From Nitzschia sp. DOCU1 (lineage: Eukaryota; Bacillariophyta; Bacillariophyceae; Bacillariales; Bacillariaceae), in contig OX596003.1 in the NCBI GenBank assembly GCA_951394045.1, positions 12,501 through 76,500 of the forward strand: DNA of 64,000 nucleotides, in the 5' to 3' direction. A program made the translations under genes and the position numbers. Positions within the stretch are counted from its first letter, which is position 1. Each line of letters starts with the position of its first letter. A model generated the notes under the pieces. That model saw only the letters and a program-made list of their open reading frames with translations. It searched no databases and was not told where the DNA came from. This document shows, piece after piece, positions 21,728 through 33,371 of the stretch.

Positions 21728-22456
21728 ATGTACCCAGAAATTTTTTATTCAAATACGTTTACACTTTTAGCGGAAGCAGAAGTTGGAAAACATTTTTATT
21801 GGGATCTTGCAGGTTTTTTAGTACATGGTCAAGTTCTTGTTGTTATTTGGTTTGTATTCTTAATTTTAGGAATATTCTCAGTATTAGGCACATCGAACGC
21901 AGATCGAATTCCACATGGTTTCCAAAATTTTATGGAAGCATCTATAGATTTCGTTACAGACATTGCTAAAAATCAATTAGGTGAAAGTTTTTATAAAGAA
22001 TGGATTCCATTTATTGGAACTTTATTCTTCTTTATTTTTGGCTGTAACTGGGCCGGTGCTATTATTCCTTGGAAGTTGATTGAATTACCTGAAGGTGAAT
22101 TAGCAGCTCCAACAAATGATATTAATACAACCGTTGCCTTAGCTTTATTAACTTCTTTTGCCTACTTTTATGCAGGTTTAAGTAAAAAAGGATTTGGATA
22201 TTTCAAACGTTATATTCAACCTCTTCCACTTCTTCTACCTATTAATATTCTAGAAGATTTTACAAAACCATTATCTTTAAGTTTCCGATTATTTGGAAAC
22301 GTTTTAGCGGATGAATTAACTATTACCGTATTAACTTCATTAGTTCCATTGGTAGTTCCATTACCAATTATGTTATTAGGACTTTTTGCAGGTTCAGTAC
22401 AAGCGTTAATCTTCTCAACATTAGCGGCTGCATATATTGCAGAAGCTCTTGAATAA
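21728..22456 (+). CDS. atpI: ATP synthase CF0 subunit a
   Basis: A 242-residue membrane subunit forming the proton half-channels next to the c ring. The essential Arg is in [15 protein letters not shown] and the last spans ([23 protein letters not shown]) are conserved. First gene of the cluster atpI-H-G-F-D-A. Confidence 0.97.
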   Translation: MYPEIFYSNTFTLLAEAEVGKHFYWDLAGFLVHGQVLVVIWFVFLILGIFSVLGTSNADRIPHGFQNFMEASIDFVTDIAKNQLGESFYKEWIPFIGTLFFFIFGCNWAGAIIPWKLIELPEGELAAPTNDINTTVALALLTSFAYFYAGLSKKGFGYFKRYIQPLPLLLPINILEDFTKPLSLSFRLFGNVLADELTITVLTSLVPLVVPLPIMLLGLFAGSVQALIFSTLAAAYIAEALE

Positions 22457-22513
22457 CCTTTTTTTCTAATCTCAATTAGAGTTTTTAAAAATTATATACA
22501 TATTTATAACTGA

Positions 22514-22771
<258 letters not shown>

Positions 22772-22826
22772 TAAAACTACGGAAATTTCCGTTAAAACAA
22801 AGCGAAAAAATTCTTATTTTCAACTG

Positions 22827-22850
22827 TAAAGACTCAGTGATGAGTCTTTA
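22827..22850 (+). terminator. Hairpin between atpH and atpG
   Basis: TAAAGACTCA and TGAGTCTTTA form a 10-bp stem closed by a GTGA loop, which is of the stable GNRA type. No T run follows, so it is more likely an RNA processing or stability element that lets the ring subunit be made in excess than a full terminator. Confidence 0.6.
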
Positions 22851-22891
22851 CTCCAAATTTTTAATTCTATAGTCCAACATATAGATTTTAT

Positions 22892-23362
22892 ATGATTAAT
22901 TTTTCAATATTAATTTCAAGTTCCGAAGTTAGTGGACCTGGTGGATTATTTGATATTGATGCGACTTTACCGTTAGTAGCAATTCAATTTTTATTATTAA
23001 TGGTTATTTTAAATATTATTTTATATAACCCATTATTAACAATTATTGAAGAGCGTAAAGAATATATTCTAACAAATCTGAGTAAAGCGTCAGAAATATT
23101 AGCTGAAGCCAATAATCTAACAACGCAATATGAACAAGAATTAGATAGCGTACGTAAAGAAGCCCAATTCGAAATTACAAACTCACAAAAAATTCATAAA
23201 GAAATCTTAGAAGTTGAATTAAATATTTCTCAAAAATATATTGATAATTTATTAGATACTATTACCAAAGATCTTCTTGCTAAAAAAGGTATTGCTCTAA
23301 ATAGTTTGGATGAAATTGTTCAATCCTTATGTTCTAACATTGAAACTAGATTAGCAATTTAA
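22892..23362 (+). CDS. atpG: ATP synthase CF0 subunit b'
   Basis: A 156-residue peripheral stalk protein: one N-terminal span ([19 protein letters not shown]) then a long helix rich in charged residues. This b' subunit heterodimerises with AtpF. Its presence in the plastid, not the nucleus, fits the red lineage. Confidence 0.94.
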   Translation: MINFSILISSSEVSGPGGLFDIDATLPLVAIQFLLLMVILNIILYNPLLTIIEERKEYILTNLSKASEILAEANNLTTQYEQELDSVRKEAQFEITNSQKIHKEILEVELNISQKYIDNLLDTITKDLLAKKGIALNSLDEIVQSLCSNIETRLAI

Positions 23363-23424
23363 ATTTTTTGTCAGACGTAATTTTCCTTTTTATAAGTGAA
23401 CAGTTTAAATAAAAACTCGAAAAT

Positions 23425-23964
23425 ATGGAAAATTTTGATCAAATTTTTACATTACTTGCCGAACATGAAGGTATTAGCTTAAATACAGATATTCTAGAAA
23501 CAGGCTTAATTAATATTGTTGCAGTACTTGCAATTTTAGTTTATGCTGGTCGAGACTTTTTAGGATCTTTATTAGAAGAGCGAAAAACGACGATTGTAAA
23601 TGGTGTTCAGGATGCTGAAGATCGTTTAAATGAAGCAAAAAAACGTTTAGACGAAGCCCAAAAACAACTGAATCAAGCAAACTTAGTGATTAGTGAAATT
23701 AAAAATGAAACAATCGCAACTAAGAAACGATTACTTGAATCAGATGCGTTTCAAGCAAAAAAAGATCTAACAGTTCGATTCGAACGTGCTTTAGCAACGT
23801 TCCGATCTAAAGAACGTCAAATCTTTGTAGAGATTAAACAACAAATTATTGCTATTGTATTACAACGAACAGTAAGTCGTGCACAAGAAACATTTAAATC
23901 ACAAGAACGTGCAACTGCTTTAATTAATGAAACTATTAATAAATTAGAAGGAGATTTATTATGA
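23425..23964 (+). CDS. atpF: ATP synthase CF0 subunit b
   Basis: A 179-residue stalk subunit with a single span ([25 protein letters not shown]) and a coiled-coil tail ([20 protein letters not shown]...). No intron. Its stop overlaps the atpD start by 4 bases (ATGA), and a GGAGAT site lies just ahead, so translation is coupled. Confidence 0.96.
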   Translation: MENFDQIFTLLAEHEGISLNTDILETGLINIVAVLAILVYAGRDFLGSLLEERKTTIVNGVQDAEDRLNEAKKRLDEAQKQLNQANLVISEIKNETIATKKRLLESDAFQAKKDLTVRFERALATFRSKERQIFVEIKQQIIAIVLQRTVSRAQETFKSQERATALINETINKLEGDLL

Positions 23965-24524
23965 GTGGAAACCCATTAACAGCAAAGGTCGCAACTCCTT
24001 ATGCACGGGCGTTATTTGATTTTTCCGTTGAGAAAAATATTATGCATCAAATTACGGCAGATTTTCAAAATTTAGATGTATTTCTTGAAGAAGCATCAGA
24101 ATTAACGGAATATTTAAATAATCCTGTTGTAAAACAAGAAGCAAAACGCGAAATCTTAAGTAAAACAGTAAAATCACAAATCAATACTGAAACATTTAAG
24201 TTTTTAATGGTTCTAGTAGATCGTGATCGTATTAATTTATTACGTGCTGTTATTTCAAATTATTTAGACTTAGTTTATCAAACTGCGTCTATTAAAATGA
24301 TTGAAGTCTCAACAGCATCGGCATTTACAAATACACAAAAAAATACGTTAATTGAAAAACTAAAAGAATTAACGAATGCACGTGAAATTCGATTAGTAAT
24401 TAATGAAGATCCAAGTTTAATTGGTGGTTTTTTAATCAAAACAGAATCAAAAATTATTGATTTTACAATTAAGAACCAATTACAACAGTTAGCAAAACAT
24501 TTGGATACTGTTTTAGACATTTAA
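23961..24524 (+). CDS. atpD: ATP synthase CF1 subunit delta
   Basis: A 187-residue OSCP/delta subunit joining the peripheral stalk to the top of CF1. N-terminal helical domain begins [17 protein letters not shown]; the C-terminal part has the family motif [22 protein letters not shown]. Plastid-encoded atpD again marks the red lineage. Confidence 0.95.
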   Translation: MSGNPLTAKVATPYARALFDFSVEKNIMHQITADFQNLDVFLEEASELTEYLNNPVVKQEAKREILSKTVKSQINTETFKFLMVLVDRDRINLLRAVISNYLDLVYQTASIKMIEVSTASAFTNTQKNTLIEKLKELTNAREIRLVINEDPSLIGGFLIKTESKIIDFTIKNQLQQLAKHLDTVLDI

Positions 24525-24558
24525 CTATAAAAAACTTTATTAACTTTTTATATTTTAA

Positions 24559-26085
<1,527 letters not shown>

Positions 26086-26097
26086 AGTTTTTCTTAG

Positions 26098-26136
26098 TAT
26101 TATTCTTATTACTAATTTTTAGTAATAAGAATAATA
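26098..26136. terminator. Perfect hairpin between convergent atpA and ftsH
   Basis: 18-bp stem (26098-26115 with 26119-26136) and a 3-base loop, lying in the 76-base gap between the two stops. Confidence 0.85.
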
Positions 26137-26161
26137 ACTTTGTAAATGTTTTTTTTTATTT

Positions 26162-28039
26162 TTATTTTTTAACAGGTGGAATTGTGTACTGTTGAACAAG
26201 TTCACGGAATTCATCTCCTGTTAATGTTTCTGCATCTAATAGTTTTTCAACAATTAAATCAATAATAACACGATTATCTAATACGATTTTTGTAGCAACT
26301 TGTTCACAATGGTTCACAATTTTACATACTTCCGCATCGATTCGATCACTTATTGCATCTTCATTTCCACCAAGGAAGATTTGTTCATTATTATTATCTT
26401 CTAATGCGATTGGACCAATACTTGACATACCATAACGAGTTACCATTTGACGAGCAATGTTTGTAACTTGTTGTAAATCATTACTTGCACCTGTTGTAAT
26501 TTCAGGATCACCAAAAACAATTTTTTCTGCAACTCGTCCACCAAGCGTTGTAATAATTCGTGCTAATAATTCAGAGCGAGATACTAACATTTGATCTTCT
26601 TCTGGAGCAAACCAAGTTAAGCCTTTCGCTCCTCCTCGAGGAATTAATGTTACCTTTTCAACTGCATCATGATTTTCTAATAATGACCCTACAATTGCAT
26701 GACCAACTTCATGATAAGCAATTAATTTTTTATTTTTTGTATCTTCCATTACTGATCCTGCAATTCCACCAATAATTCGGTCAGCAGCCTCATTCACTTC
26801 ATTTTTACTAATGCTTGTTTTTTTATAACGAGTTGCTAAAATAGCAGCTTCATTTAATAAATTAGCTAAATCTGCACCGGAGAATCCTGGCGTTCGATTG
26901 GCTAATTGAACTAAAGAAACATCTTGATTTAAAGGTTTATTTCGAGCATGAACTTTTAAAATACCTAATCTTCCTAATCGATCCGGTAATCCAACGGTAA
27001 TTTGTCTATCAAAACGACCTGGACGTAATAAGGCAGCATCTAGAATATCGACACGGTTTGTTGCACCTACAACGATAACTCCTTTGTTTTCTTTAAAACC
27101 ATCCATTTCCGTTAAAAGTTGATTTAACGTTTGTTCACGTTCATCATTTCCACCACCAATCCCAGCTCCACGTTCTCGCCCAACTGCATCAATTTCATCA
27201 ATAAAAACAATACAAGGAGTATTTTCAGATGCTTTTTTAAATAAATCACGAATTCGAGCGGCACCAATACCAATGAACATTTCAACAAATTCTGAACCTG
27301 CTACACTGTAGAAAGGAACACTTGCTTCATTGGCAATTGCTTTTGCTAGTAATGTTTTACCTGTTCCTGGAGGTCCTACTAATAAAACTCCTTTCGGAAT
27401 TTTGGCACCGACTAATGTATAACGTTCAGGTTCTTTTAAGAATGAAACAATTTCTTCAAATTCTGCTTTTGCTTCATCAATTCCCGCAATATCGTCAAAA
27501 GAAATCCCAGTATCAGGTCGTTGATCGAATCTTGCTGGCGATTTTCCTAAACTCATTGGAGATGATCCTGAATTTTGAGAAAAATTCTCAGAATTTTGGA
27601 AAAAGAAAATTAAACCACCAATGAAAATCAATGGTAGAATTAAATTACTAGCAATTGTTACAAATAGACTCTTACGTGGCATTGGATGTGCATCAAAGTC
27701 AATATTGTATTCTTTTAATTTTTGAATTAACTGCGAAGCGCCAACTGGAATTTCTACCCGAATCGATTGAGGTCTATTGCCTAATTCTGGACTCGAAGCT
27801 AATACCATTGCATTTCGACTATTATCGTATAAATCAACCTGTTTAATCCAGCCTAACTCTAAATATTCTAAAAATCGCCCATATGTCATCCGTGAACTAC
27901 TAGAATTGGTAGTAATTTCTGCTGTAGATTTATTTGGATTATCTAAAATATCAGTAACATTTGACATTCTAAGACCAATAAATATGCAAGCAGAAATTAG
28001 TAACCCAATAAGAATTTTTTTTATTGTATTACGATCCAT
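26162..28039 (-). CDS. ftsH: Thylakoid ATP-dependent zinc protease FtsH (Ycf25)
   Basis: A 625-residue membrane-bound AAA+ metalloprotease that degrades damaged D1 during PSII repair. Spans at about 8-24 and 124-147 frame a lumenal domain. Walker A GPPGTGKT is at 222-229, Walker B acidic DEID at 281-284, the second region of homology at about 323-345 ([20 protein letters not shown]), and the zinc site HEVGH at 443-447. Complete and apparently active. Divergent from psaE. Confidence 0.97.
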   Translation of the reverse strand: MDRNTIKKILIGLLISACIFIGLRMSNVTDILDNPNKSTAEITTNSSSSRMTYGRFLEYLELGWIKQVDLYDNSRNAMVLASSPELGNRPQSIRVEIPVGASQLIQKLKEYNIDFDAHPMPRKSLFVTIASNLILPLIFIGGLIFFFQNSENFSQNSGSSPMSLGKSPARFDQRPDTGISFDDIAGIDEAKAEFEEIVSFLKEPERYTLVGAKIPKGVLLVGPPGTGKTLLAKAIANEASVPFYSVAGSEFVEMFIGIGAARIRDLFKKASENTPCIVFIDEIDAVGRERGAGIGGGNDEREQTLNQLLTEMDGFKENKGVIVVGATNRVDILDAALLRPGRFDRQITVGLPDRLGRLGILKVHARNKPLNQDVSLVQLANRTPGFSGADLANLLNEAAILATRYKKTSISKNEVNEAADRIIGGIAGSVMEDTKNKKLIAYHEVGHAIVGSLLENHDAVEKVTLIPRGGAKGLTWFAPEEDQMLVSRSELLARIITTLGGRVAEKIVFGDPEITTGASNDLQQVTNIARQMVTRYGMSSIGPIALEDNNNEQIFLGGNEDAISDRIDAEVCKIVNHCEQVATKIVLDNRVIIDLIVEKLLDAETLTGDEFRELVQQYTIPPVKK

Positions 28040-28189
28040 ATTTTTTTATTATTTTTTATATAAATTTGTTCTTAATATTAGAATAACATAATTTTATATA
28101 CCAACCCAACTTCATTTAAATTTTTATTGTTAAATATTTTGCAGGTAGACTAGAGTATTATAGTAATAATTAACTTATTAAAAAATCTT

Positions 28190-28381
28190 ATGGTAAATAG
28201 AGGATCAGTGGTTAAAATTCTTCGCAAAGAGTCTTACTGGTTTAATCAAACTGGAAGTGTAATAACAGTAGATCAAAGTGGAATTCGTTATCCAATTACA
28301 GTTCGGTTTGAAAATGTAAACTACAGTGGTGTTAATACAAATAATTTTGCGTTAAATGAAGTAGTTGAAGTAGAAAAATAA
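28190..28381 (+). CDS. psaE: Photosystem I subunit IV (PsaE)
   Basis: A 63-residue stromal PSI subunit with an SH3-like fold: [20 protein letters not shown], then [20 protein letters not shown] and the end VVEVEK. PsaE helps ferredoxin docking. Nuclear in green plants, plastid here. Confidence 0.97.
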   Translation: MVNRGSVVKILRKESYWFNQTGSVITVDQSGIRYPITVRFENVNYSGVNTNNFALNEVVEVEK

Positions 28382-28406
28382 AAGTAATAGAATATGAAAC
28401 CATTGT

Positions 28407-28436
28407 TTGATTTAAAAATGGACTTCGAATTATAAT
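28407..28436 (+). promoter_or_regulatory. Promoter for the SRP RNA candidate
   Basis: TTGATT (28407-28412), 18-base spacer, perfect TATAAT (28431-28436). The expected start is near 28443. Confidence 0.6.
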
Positions 28437-28442
28437 TTCTTC

Positions 28443-28545
28443 GTGCATTTAATTTGAACGTGCCATTTTATAAACAATGTGTCTTAAGTTCCAAGTGGAG
28501 CAGAGGACAATTTATATTTTTTAGGTTTCGTAATTCTAGTTTTAC
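28443..28545 (+). ncRNA. ffs: Probable signal recognition particle RNA (4.5S type)
   Basis: The centre of this roughly 100-base stretch (28481-28508) folds into an SRP domain IV-like hairpin: GTCTT pairs with AGGAC, then an internal loop AAG facing CAG, then TTCC pairing GGAG around loop AAGT. The 3' side GGAGCAG is the conserved Ffh-binding element of SRP RNAs. Outer pairs (ATAAA/TTTAT and ACG-GCC/GGT-CGT with bulges) extend the helix. A good promoter ends 7 bases upstream of the 5' end. Ffs is known in red algal and diatom plastids, where it works with plastid SRP54. The loop is not the usual GNRA, and the exact ends are guesses. A 42-codon ORF overlaps and is probably spurious. Confidence 0.6.
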
Positions 28546-29121
28546 TTATTTTGTTACTAGCGGTAATCATTATAGGTTATGATGTAAATTCAATAATTCG
28601 ATAATTAGGTTTTCTTAATTGGACTACAACTATTAGTTCCTCAAATTTAACTTGAGGAACTATTACAATTAATTCGACACATTTGAACAGTTTTCTAATA
28701 CTTCAACTCTTGTTGCTTCCAAAGTAGGCTTCAAATCACGGAATAAATTTCTTGGAACCGATTATAAGAATGTCCAAAATTTCTTATCTACCAGTTTTCA
28801 TCAATTGGAAGATAGTTAAGTTTTCTTTGTTCTTTCATTATGGATTCAGAGAATGATGAGAAATTTCAGGGAGTCTAAAAGATTGGGTTTCCGAGATAAG
28901 TTTTGGAAAAGTGAAAAAGTAATTTTCCTTTTTCAAATTTTATAATTGTTTATTTTTTGATTTTTATTAACGATTTCAATTTTCTTAGGATTCGTGACAG
29001 TCAACTCGTTCCTGATTTTATTGGTTGTGAAAACTAACCCTTGCATAATTCCACAAATTTTAGTAGTATTGAATCACTATCGCATGCTTTTTGAAGAAAG
29101 GCTTGCAGATTAGACTTTAGT
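28546..29121. other. Spacer between ffs candidate and trnP
   Basis: About 575 bases. It holds a hairpin (28634-28662) and a 48-codon open stretch without a start (28673-28819; FEQFSNTSTLVASKVGFKSR is a sample). Further on there are AT-rich low-complexity segments. No known gene recognised; it may contain remnants of lost genes. Confidence 0.5.
28634..28662 (+). terminator. Hairpin downstream of the ffs candidate
   Basis: TAGTTCCTCAA and TTGAGGAACTA form an 11-bp stem with a 7-base loop, about 90 bases after the proposed end of ffs. Confidence 0.6.
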
Positions 29122-29195
29122 CGGGATATAGCTCAGTTTGGTAGAGCACCTGCTTTGGGAGCAGGGGGTCGTAGGTTCAAATCCTACTATCCCGA
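29122..29195 (+). tRNA. trnP(ugg): tRNA-Pro(UGG)
   Basis: Acceptor CGGGATA/TATCCCG, anticodon loop TTTGGGA (TGG), T arm GTAGGTTCAAATCCTAC, discriminator A. In diatoms trnP commonly lies at the edge of the inverted repeat beside ycf89, as here. Confidence 0.95.
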
Positions 29196-29343
29196 TTTTG
29201 AAAAAATTTTCCTCCAAAAAATGAAGAAAAGGAACTTTCTTAAAAAACCACTAAAAACTATTAAGAGAATTTTATTTCTTTTCTATTCTTATAGTAATGT
29301 ACTACTATTCTAGTAGTAACTTACTTTTAATTCAAATTTTCTA

Positions 29344-30378
29344 ATGAGTTTAGACCAAAAATTTATTCCAGTTCGAACGGCAATTTATAATACAGTTGGA
29401 ACTATCGTTGAAAAAATTGCAGGATTCTTTGGATATCCTAGTAATCCAGGAATGCCAACGAATTTCGAGATGCCAAATGAAATATATGCTCGATCACAAT
29501 TTTTTGATAGTCTTCCAACCCATCAAACCTATTGGCCACCGATTCAAAGGCCAGAAACTTGGTTTGAAATGATTTTTGGACCGGCTCCGAAAGTTGATGC
29601 TGTACCTCGATATATTTATGAAAGTAAAGATGAAGGATTCTATAATTTTTATATTGAGAATTATAAGAATATTTATTTTTTACCCGATTGGCTTTCGGAA
29701 TTTATTCAAGTTCGCTTAAATATTTGTTTAGATATTAGTCTTTTAGAAACGATTCGTGAAGTTTTATTTATTGGATTAATGATTTATTCTCAAATGGTAG
29801 TTCTTCGAATTGCAATTTCTTGGCTTATTTATATTAATCCATATACTTTTCCATGGTGTTATTTAGCAGCGGCAGTCGATTGGACTGAAGATGTTTTACA
29901 GGGAATTGTACCATCCATTCTGGGTGTAAATATTACCGGAAGCATTTTTCTTGGGGTCCTTGGAGTTCTAGCCGATAGTTTAAATCATCTTGTATTTACG
30001 ATGCCATTTTTACCGAGTGAAGCGGAAGAAACCAAATTACTGATCAACCAAGAAATGAAAGATGTTTTAGTTTTTCATTACTTACCAATTTTATGGTATC
30101 GTCATCCTATCCCAAATGATGTCCGGGAATTTTGGTATTATCAAAGACCGGATATTTTAGATTATATGCAAACAGCTTATAAAGATTTAGAGATTCAACT
30201 TCTACCAACAAGTATTCTTCAAGACTCAATTCAGAAAAGTAATTTGGTTAGCCAATTGACAACGGTTCCGCAATTCTTATCCACAATTGTAGTATCAAAA
30301 GAAAAGTTATTCCAATACTATGATTTCAATTTTCAGTTCCAAGAAGGCTTCGATAATTTGTTCCATCATTTAGGGTAA
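29344..30378 (+). CDS. ycf89: Conserved diatom plastid protein Ycf89
   Basis: A 344-residue protein of unknown function found in diatom plastids near trnP and rrs. A soluble, aromatic- and proline-rich N-terminal part (HQTYWPPIQRPETWFEMIFG) is followed by hydrophobic segments at about 135-170 (VLFIGLMIYSQMVVLRIAISWLIYI) and about 190-220 (IVPSILGVNITGSIFLGVLGVL). The segment PWCYLAAAVDWTEDVLQGIVP resembles the YGGT-like arrangement of two spans around an amphipathic loop; this is only an impression. The identification rests on position, size and character. Confidence 0.75.
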   Translation: MSLDQKFIPVRTAIYNTVGTIVEKIAGFFGYPSNPGMPTNFEMPNEIYARSQFFDSLPTHQTYWPPIQRPETWFEMIFGPAPKVDAVPRYIYESKDEGFYNFYIENYKNIYFLPDWLSEFIQVRLNICLDISLLETIREVLFIGLMIYSQMVVLRIAISWLIYINPYTFPWCYLAAAVDWTEDVLQGIVPSILGVNITGSIFLGVLGVLADSLNHLVFTMPFLPSEAEETKLLINQEMKDVLVFHYLPILWYRHPIPNDVREFWYYQRPDILDYMQTAYKDLEIQLLPTSILQDSIQKSNLVSQLTTVPQFLSTIVVSKEKLFQYYDFNFQFQEGFDNLFHHLG

Positions 30379-30388
30379 AGGAATCGGA

Positions 30389-30425
30389 AGTTCTCAAAGG
30401 GTAGAAACTTACTCTTTCGAGAACT
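30389..30425 (+). terminator. Hairpin after ycf89
   Basis: AGTTCTC pairs with GAGAACT, extended by AAAG/CTTT with one bulged base; 11 bases after the ycf89 stop. Confidence 0.65.
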
Positions 30426-30537
30426 CCTCGTTAGGTATTCTACCGAAACTTGACCTTCTCAAAATTTGTTAATAAACTTATCCAACACTCCAAAACTACT
30501 TCAACGAAAAGAATATCAAACCCATAGTTTAGAGTTT

Positions 30538-31689
30538 TTATTCTATTCTTCTATTATCGTTTATCCGTATTCGGACTTCCTCTTGTTGAAGTTGTGGGCG
30601 AATGACTTTTTCATAATCTTGATTGTATTTCTCACCAAGAGCTCGAATGTCGGTTCCGTCACCGGTCTTGAGATCCTTGATCCCCATCACTCGTTTTTTG
30701 ATTGGAACCGCGTCCCGGCTACAGTTTATTTTGGCTGGTTTTTCCACCATCTTGCGATTGCTGAACAATGGGTTTGGATTTATTAGAGCCGGAACCGAAG
30801 GTTCAACTTTAATTTGTACTTCACATTGGGGCTTTTGATACGGCACGCCGTAAAGTGGATCTTTCACCAACCGGGTGTCTTCTATTATAACTTTACTCTC
30901 CGGTAACTTCGGCAGCTCAATATAAGGCACCCCATTTGGGCCTTCAGGTACTCGTCTTACCCAATCGTCACAATTAATTTCTGGGACGCTTAGGAACACT
31001 ATAAGTCCAACTAGGAGTCCTAGACTAGCGCTGGAAAGAAAGGCGTCTAGACATACAATCTTCAAACCTTGGGTTAGAAGAAAGTAAAGAAGATTAGCCA
31101 AGAGTGTGCCCACCATACCACCCGCTGCCACATTTGCCTGACGTTTTAAGAATAGATCCGTGAGCAGAACGGTTTTCATTATGAACTCCTCACCGATGAG
31201 TCCGACTTCCAGATTAACAATTTTAATTAGGTAAGTTGTCAATTTCCAAAGCTGGACGTCGTTATTGGAGAGTTGGAGAGCAGCATACCCTATTAGGGCA
31301 ACGGATGGTCCAACGATTATCATTCCTTTTTCCCCAAGCATATTGAGAATTTGTTCTTGGAGCTTTTCGTTGACGACTTCGAACCTACCGTCACTGTCTC
31401 CTTTTGTGAGACAGTCAACAAGCCCGTCCCCACCCTGGGGTTTTAGACAGCGAAGGGCACGTCTTTGATCTCTACGCTTCTTTAGAATGTAGAGTTTCGT
31501 TACCAGTTTCTTTAGAACGAAATAAATCAACTGGCCGGCCCCCATACCAATAAGCATAGCAATGATTGAAAGTGTCGAATCATTGATAATCCAAACGACT
31601 TTGGTATCACCAATTGTAAATTCAATGAGCCATTGAATTTTTTGTTTTGTCGTTTGGGCCAGTACTGAACTAATGTTTGTTTCTGACAT
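30538..31689 (-). CDS. Unrecognised membrane protein, 383 residues, inserted between ycf89 and rrs
   Basis: No family recognised. Likely layout: a span at about 31-60 (VVWIINDSTLSIIAMLIGMG...), a strongly basic stretch at 69-80 (LKKRRDQRRALR), a hydrophilic region, a span at about 121-140 (KGMIIVGPSVALIGYAALQL), then two or three hydrophobic segments at about 151-235 (AAGGMVGTLLANLLYFLL, SSASLGLLVGLIVFL). A long proline-rich hydrophilic tail follows (236-383), with GVPY twice (253-256, 281-284) and a charged end. The ORF is long and intact, uses many G/C-ending codons, and is visibly richer in G+C than ycf89, so it looks recently acquired. It opposes ycf89 and diverges from rrs. It is not like the Cylindrotheca-plasmid recombinase ORFs as I know them. 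Purpose unknown. Confidence 0.7.
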   Translation of the reverse strand: MSETNISSVLAQTTKQKIQWLIEFTIGDTKVVWIINDSTLSIIAMLIGMGAGQLIYFVLKKLVTKLYILKKRRDQRRALRCLKPQGGDGLVDCLTKGDSDGRFEVVNEKLQEQILNMLGEKGMIIVGPSVALIGYAALQLSNNDVQLWKLTTYLIKIVNLEVGLIGEEFIMKTVLLTDLFLKRQANVAAGGMVGTLLANLLYFLLTQGLKIVCLDAFLSSASLGLLVGLIVFLSVPEINCDDWVRRVPEGPNGVPYIELPKLPESKVIIEDTRLVKDPLYGVPYQKPQCEVQIKVEPSVPALINPNPLFSNRKMVEKPAKINCSRDAVPIKKRVMGIKDLKTGDGTDIRALGEKYNQDYEKVIRPQLQQEEVRIRINDNRRIE

Positions 31690-31764
31690 ATTAATACCTC
31701 ATCTAATCTTTTATTGACGAAGGACTCCGAATAGATTCCTTCTGTTTTTACTATTATTGTACAC

Positions 31765-31802
31765 TTTTTCATAAAAAATTTTATGAGATTTTTTATGAAA
31801 AA
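31765..31802. repeat. 15-bp inverted repeat upstream of the 383-codon ORF
   Basis: Arms 31765-31779 and 31788-31802 are perfectly complementary with an 8-base loop. It lies in the divergent gap between the ORF (minus) and rrs (plus), so it cannot be a terminator of either unit. Confidence 0.75.
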
Positions 31803-31856
31803 TATATTTTGAATTAGGCAATATAAAATTACATAATTCGAAAACATATACCTTTC

Positions 31857-31900
31857 AAATTATAAAACTAGTAATTATATAATTACTAGTTTTATAATTT
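31857..31900. repeat. 44-base perfect palindrome upstream of rrs
   Basis: 31857-31878 is the exact reverse complement of 31879-31900, with no loop. It contains ACTAGTAATTATATAATTAC at its heart. It sits about 105 bases before the 16S rRNA gene. It could be a cruciform-forming site, an rRNA leader element, or an insertion junction. Confidence 0.8.
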
Positions 31901-32006
31901 TGAGAATTATTTAAGGGATAAATCGTTTCGGTTTCAATTGATTAGTAATCTAATAATCAAATTTACAAGAGAGACTTTTCAAAAAGTTTAGAAAATAAAA
32001 TTTATG

Positions 32007-32016
32007 GAAATTAAAA

Positions 32017-32051
<35 letters not shown>

Positions 32052-32314
32052 AGATGCCTTACACATGCAAGTCGTACGAGAATTTTTAATTCAAGTGGCG
32101 GACGGGTGAGTAACACGTAAGAATTTGCCTTTAGGAGGGGGACAACAACTGGAAACGGTTGCTAATACCCCATATGCTTTCGAGTGAAATGGAGATTTCC
32201 GCCTAAAGAGAAGCTTGCGGCTGATTAGCTTGTTGGTAAGGTAATGGCTTACCAAGGCGACGATCAGTATCTGGTTTGAGAGGATGATCAGACACACTGG
32301 AACTGAGACACGGT

Positions 32315-32346
<32 letters not shown>

Positions 32347-32851
32347 TTTCCGCAATGGGCGAAAGCCTGACGGAGCAATCTCGCGTGAGGGATGACGGCC
32401 TATGGGTTGTAAACCTCTTTTTTCAGGGAGGAACAAAATGACGTGTACCTGAAGAATAAGCATCGGCTAACTCCGTGCCAGCAGCCGCGGTAAGACGGAG
32501 GATGCAAGTGTTATCCGGAATCACTGGGCGTAAAGCGTCTGTAGGTGGTTTAATAAGTCAACTGTTAAATCTTGAAGCTCAACTTCAAAATCGCAGTCGA
32601 AACTATTAGACTAGAGTATAGTAGGGGTAAAGGGAATTTCCAGTGGAGCGGTGAAATGCGTAGAGATTGGAAAGAACACCGATGGCGAAGGCACTTTACT
32701 GGGCTATTACTGACACTCAGAGACGAAAGCTAGGGTAGCAAATGGGATTAGATACCCCAGTAGTCCTAGCCGTAAACAATGGATACTAGATGTTGAACAG
32801 ATCGACCTGTGCAGTATTAAAGCTAACGCGTTAAGTATCCCGCCTGGGAAG

Positions 32852-32927
<76 letters not shown>

Positions 32928-33012
32928 CAACGCGAAGAACCTTACCAGGGTTTGACATGATACGAATTTCTTTGAAAGAAGAAAGTGCCGTTTGGAACGT
33001 ATACACAGGTGG

Positions 33013-33078
<66 letters not shown>

Positions 33079-33329
33079 TTTTTAGTTGCCTTATGGAACT
33101 CTAGAAAGACTGCCGGTTATAAACCGGAGGAAGGCGGGGATGACGTCAAGTCAGCATGCCCCTTACACCCTGGGCTACACACGTGCTACAATGGGTGAGA
33201 CAATGAGATGCAACTCTGCGAAGACAAGCTAATCTATAAACTCATTCTAAGTTCGGATTGTAGGCTGCAACTCGCCTGCATGAAGTTGGAATCGCTAGTA
33301 ATCGCTGGTCAGCTATACAGCGGTGAATT

Positions 33330-33371
<42 letters not shown>

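Noticed and set aside
28477..28605. A 42-codon ATG ORF with one hydrophobic span (EQRTIYIFLGFVILVLLILL) after psaE
   Set aside because: It overlaps the SRP RNA hairpin almost entirely, has no ribosome binding site, and resembles no plastid small subunit. AT-rich sequence readily encodes hydrophobic runs, so I prefer the RNA gene.
30466..31468. Plus-strand frames opposite the 383-codon ORF
   Set aside because: Short, overlapping and without ribosome binding sites; the single long minus-strand frame explains the region.
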